64,000 nt of DNA. Origin: Anseranas semipalmata (taxonomy: Eukaryota > Chordata > Aves > Anseriformes > Anseranatidae). Position numbers and translations under genes: made by a program. Shown one piece after another: positions 26,101 to 37,600 of the stretch. Below the pieces are notes generated by a model that was given only the letters and a program-made list of their open reading frames with translations, was not told the DNA's origin and did not search any database. Within the stretch, counting starts at the first letter, position 1. Each line of letters begins with the position of its first letter. The stretch is from contig VXAA01004291.1 in NCBI GenBank assembly GCA_013399115.1, positions 530,424 to 594,423 on the forward strand, in the 5' to 3' direction.

Positions 26101-29100
26101 GCAGGGCCCCATCTAACCTGACCTTGACCACCTCCATGGATGGGACATCCACAACTTCCCTGGGCAACCTGTTCCAGTGCCTCACCACCCTCTGAGTGAA
26201 GAGTTTCCACCTAACATCTAATCTAAATCTCCCCTCTTTTAGTTTAAAACCATTATCCCTTGTCCTGTTGCTATCTGCCCGTTTAAAAAGTTGCTCTCCA
26301 AAAAGATTATTTTTTTTTCCTGAAGGTGTGGCTAGTTTATGCTAATACACTTGGTTATTTGGGAGGCAAGGTTTTTGGCTTTCTCACCCCTTCCCCCAGT
26401 TGACTTGTGTAAAACTTACTCTGTATAATCCTTCATATTTCGGAGATTCTTAAACATTTCACTTTTGACAGAAGCTCAGTGCTTGACATGGGCCATGAAT
26501 AGACTGCATAATGAGGCAAAATGGAAGGAGCTTCTGTTTTAGTCTGGTGCCATGACATACTTAAGCTCTCTGGTCTGCTGTTTGTTGCTCAAAAGTCTGT
26601 GACTCTGGTTCCGTCATCTTTTATATAATCTGTCATTTGAGAAAGCTTTATTGAAAGAATGCTTGTGGATAAAATGATGTGGTTTATTAGTTTTCTCTTT
26701 ACATAACAAAGTCATGAAGAATAACAAATCTAAATGGAATCAGCCTGAAACATCTTTCCTGTCTCTTGAATATTTGAATAATCTCACGTGCCCTGGTTAT
26801 TCGCATCTGCTTAAAGAACTTGAATTATGACAAGTTATTTGGCACAGGACAAATACAGCTTTTTGCCTTCGTTACAGCACTGTTGAAGTAATTTGTTTCT
26901 TTAGTTAATTTAACTAGACTGAATAAATTCAACCCATTTAGGCGATGGCTTTTAAGTTTTTGTGCCACTTAATAGTCACTTTGTGACTATGAAACTTGGT
27001 ATCAAAATACATAAAAGCACTTCATGCTTTTCACAAACTTGATCAATTTTTTCCATCTTAATTTTTCACCTCCAGTGTGCTTTCAAATCTATTGTAAATC
27101 CTTGTAAGATAAAGTGGTTTTTTTTGTAACAGAAATTGACAGACATCTAGCTATAACTGCTGGTAGGTGACAGCATAATACACTTAGTGTTGGAGTGTAA
27201 GCTTTAATGAACTAGTATTGCATGAAGGCAGTACAATTTGGTGTGTGACACTACACACAGCAAAGGTTGTCATTATGAAATGGGAACTTGGAAATGTCAT
27301 AAACCTACTTTTAATAAATACAATTAATAATGTACATAGAACAATGGAATTAAGTACATTCCTATCAAAAAGAATTCTTAATGAACAGAAAGTGGACAGC
27401 ATAGATCTGATGACAGGAAGGTTACATCTAATCTGAATTACTGAGTGACCTAGGAAGCTTGCTGAGAGGGATTACCGAATAATTATGTTAATATGCAATT
27501 ATCACCTCATTTTTTCTGTAGTAACCTCAAGATGTAGTGTAGTAAGGGTGTTATAGCAAGTGCTGATAGTTTGCAAAAATACTGATGTTCAAGATTTTTG
27601 AGACAATAAGATTAGCTTAAGGCATTTAAATGATGATCTGTCAGCTTGAAGACAGATCTGACCTTACACTTTTTTTTTTAATGCTTAGAGTATCTGGCCA
27701 CAGGCAGCCATATCTGCAGAACTTATTATGATTTGAAACTGATATTTTATGAAGAAAAACAATATTTAAAATTTTAATATGTAAATTTAAAAGTAGTTAA
27801 TTAAATCAGGGTGGAAGTTAGCTTAGTTGGCTAATAATTGGTGGTTTTCTACTTTTGAATATGAAATAATTCCACTATAATAAACAATGTATCATGTAAA
27901 TCAGAAATAACATTGTTAACTGTGCTGCAGTCATTCTAGGTTTAGCTAAAATAATTGAATAGGATTTGGCCTTTTAGCTAAAATGTTTCAGAAGTATGAG
28001 CCCGAAATTGTGTATGCTTTTGTAGGCTTTTTGAGCATTGCTGTTTTGTCCTTATCTCCTAGGTATATTGCACTATGTGCTTAAATAAAAAAATTCACCT
28101 AACTGTATAGTGTTTGCCCTGGTATAACAAACACTATTTGCAATATTAAAATTTAAGTTTAATCTTAAAGTCTATTTTTTCAAGTACACAAATGATTAAT
28201 TACCATGTATTTTGACAGAATTAGTATTGTGTGTATTTCTGATGTGGTATAGAGAACAATACTTATAAAACAGTGATGGAATTATGCAAAGAATATTGTA
28301 TAGCTTTGATTAAATGTTAGTTGTTACAATGATTGATTTTTTTTTTTTTTTTTCCCCAATGTGTTCAGGTTTAGGTAGTGTTTCAGTTTGGATGTTAGGC
28401 TTCCTGAATATGGTACAAGTTAATGTTTTCCTCAAAAATGATGGCATTATGTGGAGTCATTGTTACTGAGTAATGTAATCTACACATGTAATATTGCATT
28501 TTGGCTCACTGTTATCACAATACTGTAAATAACTATTACGTAAGAATTTATTTAATGGTTTCTTTAATGCCACATTGTTATAACTGTTAATTTTCTCATT
28601 GTCCTGCACATGTAATAGTGAATTGTACCACCCTGATAGCTGGAAAAAATGTGATAATTAGCAGAAAATTATTAAAATGTAACAGTGATATTATCGATAT
28701 GGTAAGCATTTCAGGCTTAATTCAAAGCCTGAAATCTGTAGGGACAGCTGTATTACCATAGAAGTCTTCTAATCAGATCCATATGGAATAGTTCACAATC
28801 TCCATAAATACACAGTATGGAAAGGAGTTTCTTACATGATTGCACGATGTGAGGTTTCAGATACTGTTCATGATAGTTTTGAAGGGAATCTCGAGTTCAA
28901 GATGGTTGTGTGGTGCCCTATCCACCTTGTTTTAGCTCAAGCTTTAACACTAGTATTTAAAGTCAACATATGTTTTTTGTATGTGGAGCAACATGATTTT
29001 GTCTTCATCACGTAAACCTGTGAAAAGTTTTCAGGAGCCGTTCTGATAATGAGGTTTGCAATCTCCAAGCAGGCACGATATTCTCAGTTTGCCTCCCTGC

Positions 29101-30212
29101 TGTTCAGGGGGTACCAATGAGGTTGCTTTAAATGGGAAGCGTCTGTTCTTCCTCTGAACCCCTAACACCAGAACAGATGGGTGGAACTTGGAACATGGAA
29201 GGTTTTACCTCAGAGGTGGTAACAGTGAAGCCACTCATTAACACTGAATTTACCACTTCGTTAGCGACACTGCTTCCTGTTGAGAAAAGCTAATATAGGT
29301 TCTCAGATTGACTGAGCATACATTTGTCTACTTCTGCAGTAACAAAAACAGGAAAATGCACATCTTCCAGGCAAAACTGACTTACTATATTTCTTCTAAA
29401 CTTTTTGTGTACATTTTTATACTCTGCTGCCTAGTATTAGATGAAGCTTGTGCTATTCAGTGATAAAATCATTGGAGCAATTGTGCATCCTTGGAGATTT
29501 CCCTTCTTTAAATTGACTTTTGCATTACTGATTTTTAGTGCATGTTTGCACTGCCCGTTTCTAACTTGTGTAGGTGATGTAAAGACTCCTGCTGGGTGGT
29601 GCATTATCACCGTTTTAGGGTGAGAGCTTTAAATATGATCTTATTGGAAGTCTTTATTGCAGTAGGAACTGACCCATCTGAAAACGGCAAAGAAATTCAG
29701 AAATCTAAGAAATGGGAAGATGAATATCTGGCCTGTCTAGTAGAACACTTGCATAAGGGCATATTATAAGTAATATAATAAAATACAGTCATTTCATATG
29801 TATCAAACATTTATTATGCAGATGACAAGAGAAAAGTTGTATTTCTAAATTGGGTAGTTCAGTAATTGGGTAGCAAAGAAAATGTTTTAACTTCTTGCAA
29901 TAAGTTTTTTTCATTATATTTGTACTCCAAATAAAGTTTATTTTTTCTTCTAAATGGTTAAAAGTCATATTAAGGTTTGTTTCTTACAAACTTTAATGAG
30001 ATTAAATTACTTGTTTTTTGTCTTTTTGCTGATTTGAAACAAAACAAGCACAATAGCAGAGAATTTCCATTAGGCCATGGCTAGCTTTGAATTGCCTGGA
30101 TAACTGTCATGATGTTGAATTGAAAAATTAATGGTAATTCTGAACTCATTTTAATGTGTGATATATAAAGATGAAAATGGCGTCCTTTAAACTGCTTGTT
30201 TTCTCTCCTTAG
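23146..30212. other. Intronic DNA containing one CR1 copy
   Basis: Apart from the CR1 at 26.0-26.3 kb, I see only AT-rich unique sequence and an 11-bp-stem hairpin at 28708-28735. Confidence 0.6.
26000..26300 (-). mobile_element. CR1 LINE fragment, about 300 bp
   Basis: Antisense CR1 3' region: cttgggttggaagggacctt, accatctggttccaacccct, ctgggcaacctgttccagtg and cattatcccttgtcctgttg. It is 5'-truncated. The minus-strand ORF in it ([13 protein letters not shown]...) is the usual CR1 tail reading. Confidence 0.93.
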
Positions 30213-30285
30213 GAAAAAAGGATGTCAAGTGTGGTCTTCCTTGATTTCGATGAAGGACCATTGCAGGGAGCCGTGGATATTTGTT
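30213..30285 (+). other. ZNF644: Candidate ZNF644 5'UTR exon with an upstream ORF
   Basis: A pyrimidine-rich acceptor (tttctctccttag, AG at 30211-30212) and a strong donor (GTGAGT from 30286) bound a 73-nt segment. An ATG at 30222 with A at -3 opens 21 codons in this exon. If spliced to 31590, the frame runs one more codon and stops at TAA 31592-31594, 26 nt before the main ATG. No frame of this exon that joins the ZNF644 frame has an ATG, and that frame has a TGA at 30251-30253, so it would be untranslated leader with a short upstream ORF. The call rests on splice signals and position only; no transcript is seen. Confidence 0.45.
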
Positions 30286-31589
30286 GTGAGTTATAACGTC
30301 TTAATTCAAAGAGTCTAGGTAATGACTCCTTTTAACAGAACTCTTTATTCAAAATGTTAATGAGTAATTGAAATTAAATATGCGATGGCAGGAACCAAAT
30401 CCCCCGAAATATCAAAGTGAGTAGTACTCCTTAAGGGTAAAATATGTGATTTCTGTAAAATGGATAAATGTTTCCAGTTCCTGGATGGATGTTCTAATGT
30501 CTTATGCTTACTGTGTTCTGAGAACCCATACAAGACATAAATATTGAGTAGACTTAAGTTCACAGTCCAGTTTAGTACACACTGGTTTTCATGCATAGGC
30601 AACTTCTTTCCGCTCACTAAGTGTTCAGTAGATTATTCTGTGTGTGAATGAAAGCTGCTTGTAGAAGGATATACTTATGCACAGGAAGCCTCCCATAGGG
30701 AATTAATATGTAGTATTCTCTATACTAGTTTTGTTTTGTACACTATTATTGCCATGTTCTGAATTCAACGTGTTGATTTCATCAGGTAGATAAATCCCAA
30801 TTAAGTATGTCTAATTCCTCATTATTTTTCCATGTTTGAGAAGATGCTGTTTTATTTGCTTACAATTTAAAATGGGCTTATAGCATTAGCAGGATCTGAT
30901 TTGTTTATTTATCTTAAAGCAAGGAGAGCTCTTTTGTAAAAATGGAATAGGAGAACACTTAATTTCTTCATTGAGTTTGATCCTTTGCTGTGTTTCCATC
31001 AGTAATCATATGTTCAAAATTGGCTTAGTTACGTGTTTTCTCTATTAATACCAAAGTAAACACTCTGCAAGCTTTTGTGTATCATCAGGTCAGTTGTATA
31101 CAAGCACTTTGTAGAAGTGATACATTGAGATATATAAAGGTTAGTTTATTTCCTAGGTGCTAAAGGGAAGTATGGATTAAAAAAAAAAGTCACTAAAATG
31201 ACTAGCAGGTGTCTGTATAACCTTTACTCCTAACTTGTTTTACTTCTAGAAAGCAACGAAAAATAAACCGTTGTGTTCATGTTAACGTACATGTGGAATG
31301 TATTTGCACAGTTTTTGTCGATCATATTTTTTCCATCTTGCTTGTAGGTGTTTGTGATTTTTATATGTAATGTACCATAGCAAAAAAAAGTATACAGTTT
31401 TTGATGGTTTCATTGATTAATTTTAAACATGTCTTGAACTTGTTAAAAATACATATTCTTATTCAAAACTTACTTTTTCTGATTACAGTGTGAAGAAGGG
31501 TGGTCCTGGAGAAAATTGTAAATTAAAATTGCCGTTATTGTATTTGCGCGATTGCCTGATTCTTTTCTTGTTTGCTTGTTTTTTTTTAG
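30286..31589 (+). other. ZNF644 intron upstream of the large exon
   Basis: A 1.3-kb AT-rich stretch between the candidate 5' exon and the main coding exon. It ends in a long T tract plus AG. No other feature seen. Confidence 0.5.
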
Positions 31590-34500
31590 TATAAATGTAC
31601 TTAATGGACAGACCAGCAACATGGATGACTTAGAGATAAATACTGAAGTCACTGGTGCTAAAGAAGAAGAAGAAATTCTATGTGATGATAGTTTCATATC
31701 CGAGGAAGAAGGTGGCATTCCTAAATCACAAGAGAGTGACACGTCATTTCAGAAGAACAATACGTTGACTCTGCCTGAGGAGCTATCAAGGGACAGATCT
31801 GAAAAAGCCTTAAGTGGAGGCCAGACTTCTCTATTTATACACACTGGTGCTCCTACTGTTTCTAGTGAAAACTTTATCTTGTCTAGAGGAACTGCTGTTA
31901 ATGGACCAGTTTCACACTCCACCTCAACTAAGACTTCCATTATGAGTAAAGGCAGTGTTTCATTAACCACTGGACAGCCTGTAGGTCATCATACAGATTC
32001 CTGCTCAACTTTGACAGTGGTTCATGATCTTCAGCTGCCTGCAAAGAGTACAACACAAAAATCAAGTCAGCACCAAGTTTTATTTTTGTTACCTGATGTA
32101 GCACATGCTAAGAACATGACTCATTCCATTAAAAATCTACCTACCTCTGCTTCAATTGGTTGTGATTCACAGAAATCAGTAGGAAATAGTGTAGATAGCA
32201 CTTTAGTAGGCCAAGTAGAAGTTTGTGAGGATGATAAAAATTTACTGGTAAAAGATGATTGTGTTGATACATTAACAGGCATTTCCTCAGGTACAGGTGG
32301 TTTCAGATCGGGATGTGATCCCAGCTGGGATCCACAAAAAGAGTTTATACAGTTTCTTATGACAAATGAAGAAACAATAGAGAAGTCTCCCATTCACTGT
32401 AAAGTAGGTTTAGAAAAAAAGAGAAAAAGAAAAATGGATGTTAGTAAAATAACACGCTATACTGAAGACTGTTTTGGTGATAGCAGTTATATTCCTAGTA
32501 AATCAAAACTGCTAAGTGTTGACTTCTTAGAACAGAATGAGGAACTACAAATAGTAGAACCACAGAAATATTCATTGAGTAAAGTAAAGCCTGAATCCAC
32601 AGATGAAGAGCTGGAAGCTGTTGATGCTATCCAGCAGCTCATTTATAGTCCCACTGGTAGCTGTGCAGAAGATGCTTCTCCTGTTCACACTAGCACTTTT
32701 CTTTCCAATACTTTAAAAAATAAATGTGAACAGAATGATTCTGAATCACCATCTACTTTCAGTACTGATGAACCATCGTTTTATCCCTGTACAAAGTGCA
32801 ATGTGAATTTTAGGGAGAAGAAACATCTGCATAGGCACATGATGTACCATTTAGATGGGAACAGTCATTTCCGACATCTCAATGTCCCCAGGCCCTATGC
32901 ATGTAGGGAATGTGGAAGGACATTTCGAGATCGTAATTCACTTCTTAAACATATGATAATTCACCAGGAAAGAAGGCAGAAACTGATGGAAGAAATCCGT
33001 GAGCTGAAAGAACTTCAGGATGAGGGTAGGAGCGCACGGTTACAGTGCCCGCAATGTGTGTTTGGTACTAATTGTCCCAAAACATTTGTGCAGCATGCAA
33101 AGACCCATGAAAAAGATAAAAGATACTATTGCTGTGAGGAATGCAATTTCATGGCTGTGACAGAAAATGAACTTGAATGCCATCGAGGGATTGCTCATGG
33201 AGCAGTAGTCAAATGTTCCATTATTGGTAGTGACATGTCCCAGAGGAAATCACAGAAGAAGGCATCCATGAAAGATCCGTATTTAGGATCCTCAAAAAAG
33301 TCATCAACCTACATGTGTAAGATGTGTCCATTTACAACTTCAGCTAGAAGCATTTTAAAAAAACACATGGAATATCTGCATCCAGCATCTTGCATAGATC
33401 CCTTTGGTAGCCATCTTAGACTAGAAAAAAGAAAAGGCAGCATTATAGAAGAATCTTTAGATTTTGGTAGCAGGACAAAACAGTTGATCAAACACTCTTC
33501 TACATTTCCAAAGAACTCTGTTTTAAAACAGGATGTAAAAAGATCATTCGGCTCTACTTCACAGTCCAGTAACTTCACCAAACTTCACAAGAGACCCTAC
33601 AGGATACAGAAGGCTCGGAAAAGCGTTTCACAGTCATCTGTAAGTGTGTGCAATCTAAATTCTACAAACAAGAGCTTTTTGATTAGAAATAGCATTGGCC
33701 AGAAACCTAAATGTTTTCATCAAGCAGCAAAGCAGAAAGCTAGTGTCAAAACAAGCAGTAATTATTTACATAGACACAAATATGAGAACTACAGGATGAT
33801 TAAAAAATCTAGTGACTCTTATCCTTTGCATTTAAAAAAGGAGGAGTCCAACTCTGTCAGTTCTTTACATTTATTTTCTTCATCAAGTAGTCCCCCTAAT
33901 AATTGTTTTGTCATGGATTCAAATAATCTTGATTGCAAAGGGGCAGAAGGCTGTAAAGGTCTTAGGCACGTAGCTGTAAAAAGAATGGTTAAAGAGTCCA
34001 AGAGGGAAGGCTCTGTTACAGGAAATGATTTGGATTGCTATCCAGATTTTCTGCATAAAATGACTGTTGTTGTTTTACAGAAACTTAACTCTGCTGAAAA
34101 AAAAGACAGCTATGAAACGGAGGATGAAAGTTCATGGGATAATGTTGAACTATGTGATTACACTACACAGTCTGTGGAGGATGAATCTTACAGTGATATT
34201 AATCAGGAGCATGTAAGCCTGTTCCCCATATTCAAAGGTAAAATGGAAGATCATGAAGCTGGTGATAAATCTTCACTTGGTTATGAGCAGAACGACGGCT
34301 TTTATTTTGAATATTATGAAGATGCTGAGGGTAGTAACTTCCTCCATGATTTGCATGATCCTCATAATTTAGAAAATGTAGGATCAGCATTGCCAAAGCA
34401 TAATTCAGTTTTCCATTGGACTGATCTGTCGCTTGAAAAGAAGTCCTGCCCATACTGCCCAGCAACCTTTGAAACAGGTGTTGGATTGTCCAATCATGTC

Positions 34501-34636
34501 AGAGGACATCTTCACAGAGCTGGATTAAGCTATGAAGCCCGTCATGTTGTTTCACCAGAGCAGATAGCAACAAGTGACAAAATGCAACATTTTAAAAGAA
34601 CTGGAACAGGAACTCCTGTTAAACGTGTTAGAAAAG
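31590..34636 (+). CDS. ZNF644: ZNF644 large coding exon (start codon, fingers 1-6)
   Basis: The acceptor AG is at 31588-31589 after a long T tract, and the donor GTATGT begins at 34637. Translation starts at 31621 and gives residues 1-1005 plus one base (phase 1 exit). The N-terminal 380 residues are Ser/Thr-rich and acidic, without a folded domain I recognise. C2H2 ligands are C390/C393/H406/H410, C428/C431/H444/H448, C476/C479/H492/H496, C505/C508/H521/H526 and C566/C569/H582/H587. A long basic, Ser-rich linker follows, then an acidic block around residues 820-860. Finger 6 uses C943/C946/H959/H963, in the LSNHVRGH style shared with WIZ. The frame is also open upstream of the ATG into the intron. 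Residues just upstream (INVLNG) resemble the longer human N-terminus as I remember it, so an upstream coding exon in some isoform is possible. Confidence 0.96.
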
Positions 34637-37600
34637 GTATGTGTTTCTTTTTTAAAAAAAATTTGGGTGTAAAGTATAGGGGAAAAGCACTAAATTGAGC
34701 ACTAAACAAGACTTGCTTCGTTTTGTTGTAAAGCCTGTCCTTGTGATTTGCTATTGTAATATTTAACAGTACATAATTGTCAAAATACATGAAAAATATT
34801 TTCTTTGTAGCAATTGAGAAATCTGAAACTTCCTCTGAGCATACATGTCAGCTCTGCGGAGGCTGGTTTGATACTAAAATTGGATTGTCAAATCATGTGC
34901 GAGGACACCTGAAGAGGCTTGGCAAAACCAAGTGGGACGCACACAAGTCTCCAATCTGTGTTCTGAATGAGATGATGCAAAATGAAGAGAAGTATGAAAA
35001 AATCCTAAAAGCTTTGAATAGTCGCCGCATTATTCCCAGACCATTTGTTGCTCAGAAATTTGCATCAAATGATGACTTTTTATCTCAGAATGTTATACCT
35101 CTTGAAGCATACCATAATGGCCTAAAGACTGAAGATACATCTGTGTCTGCATCGGAGGAAGAAGGGCTGAGTTTCCTAAACGAATGTGATGAAACAAAAG
35201 CAGTACTACATGATGAAAAAAAAAATCAGTCACTTACACTGATAGAACTTCTGAAAAATAAAAGGTTAGGAGAAGAAAGGAATCCTGATATTTCTCCTCA
35301 AAAGATTCATAATCAAACTGCGAGAAAGAGGTTTGTTCAGAAATGTGTTCTTCCATTAAATGAAGACAGTCCATTGATGTATCAGCCACAAAAAATGGAC
35401 TTGACTATGCAGTCAGGTAAGAAGATGTTTCTTGCTGTCTTGACAACATTTCCAAAGAATCCTTTAATTCATAGAAAATGTACAAGTGCAGGGTATTTTG
35501 TGGGGGGATTCTGTTCGTTTAATTCTTGTTTCATTTCCAGAGGATGCTGACTGCGAGAGGTAGCACAGCAAATTTTTCTTGCATGTTTTTTCTTAAGTGA
35601 ATATTCAGCAGCATTGAGGGCTTTTGCATGGAGTGTAGTTCCTTTTCTGCATATGGTTGGGCTTACAAATTCAAAGTGGACGCAAAATGAACCTCAGTGA
35701 GGAAGAAGACACATCCTACAATAACAATAAGTTGAAGTATTTGGTAGACTAACAGTTCTGAAATGTTTGGGCTTGTGACCCTGTTTCTGGGCTTTAAAAC
35801 TGCTGGTTTGCGAACTACTTCATTTAAATCTTTGAGGTTTGTGCAAAGCAGCATTTGTTCAAAATGACAGAACTGTCAATGCCATTTTAAGCACATAATA
35901 TTTCAAATTGATCAATTTCTATTGACTAATTCTGATGTTTTTAGTCAAATGTACTCTTGCACCTTAGATTAATTCTTGTTTGGCTTAAAATTGTGGCTGC
36001 TGTGGGAAACTGATGCTTGCTTAGGGTCTGTCTATCCTGAGTAAAGATGTGTGGTAGTTTGAGCTTTGTTGGAATACAGCAGGGTTCTAATATGCAGCCC
36101 CTGACTGATACGGACAAATATATCCCCTCTGCTGAGAATTGTGCTAATGAAACAATTCTATAATCAACTTTCTAGATAATCTGTACTAATAGATTCATTT
36201 TTTAGAATGACGTTTTTAACCTTATTGTCACATAAGAGTTATTTCTAGTCTTGGGGAGTTCTTGCAGGATCCTTTTTAATATGTATGTAGAGCTTGCATT
36301 TATCTATTTCTTATTTGGACACCACCTTATAATGCTGCAGGATTCTTTAGACTGAGGAGCAGATCTTAGTTTTATACCCATGACTGTTTTGGTTCTGTTG
36401 GTTTTCTTGTTATTACCCAGTGCAGGTTAGTAAAACTGGCAGTGCCTAGTATGTTTTCACCTATATTCTTGTCTTCCTTTAAAGAAATAACAGCAACAAG
36501 AAGTCCAATGTGCTCAGAAGTTCTTTTAGGGAACTAAAGTGTGGCAATCAATTTCTTAACAAAGGTGGCTTTCTAAAATGACAGAGGTGGAACAGAATTA
36601 CATCTAATGTCTTCGGATGTATGTGGTTGTCCTTTAAGACAGGAGGTTGCTTAATAAAGGAAGTGCATCTTTGACAGGCTTAATTATTAGAAAAACAATG
36701 CTAAAGGAATAGCTTGCCAAACCTGACACTGTGTATTGCTTTCTGTTTAATATTTACTGCTGAGTACTAGGTAGCACCTGTTTGGTTGTGATGAACAACC
36801 AGGTAAAAATAAACATACGCTTGCATAATACTAACAGTTATGAATGGGGCCCTGTAATTATCTGTGGCTGAGGTAACAGAATTTGACAACTAACGAACGC
36901 ACTGTGCCAGTTGAGTTAATGAGAAAATATTTAACATCAAGTTGAAATACTTCAGTTTTTCCTGAAAAGGCAAATGTTTCTAATCCTGTTTTTAGTTTTT
37001 AAAAAGGTTTTTTTACCAGCCAGATGTTCTTCTTCTGTAACTTGCCTGAAAAAACAGCATGTCTTCTGTGGGCTGCTGGAGAATAGGACTCTTTCTTTCC
37101 TGCAGACAGAGGCTTTCCAGCTGAATAGATTTAGCTTTTTATTTGTTCTTCTAATGATTTATTAGTAGAGAACTGGAAACATTAGTTGACCAAAACAATC
37201 TTTGGTAAAATAAAGAGAGAACATTATGGTAAAGTTGAGCAGGGGAAAAGTTATAATGGTTTCTTTGTCTGGTAAGTGAGGAGTTCAGTATTGTTTTACT
37301 TTCACTGTTTTCCTGTGATAAGTAGCATGTTGCTTTGTTGATTATTTATTTAGCACAGAGATTTTAGCAAAAAACTTCAAATCATTAACTTTCATTATTG
37401 ATTGCGCATCTAAAGTAATGAACAGAAAATGCACTGAACAAAATGTTTTGTTTAACAGCTGTTCAGTGATGTGTTTTACCACCTTTCTCTCTAAGCCTTC
37501 AACAGCAGCCTAATTTAGTATTGAGCCTTTTAGTCTTATGGGTAAAACACTTAATTACTGCTTTGTCAACTATACTTTTAAAATTCTCTTTATTGGAAAT

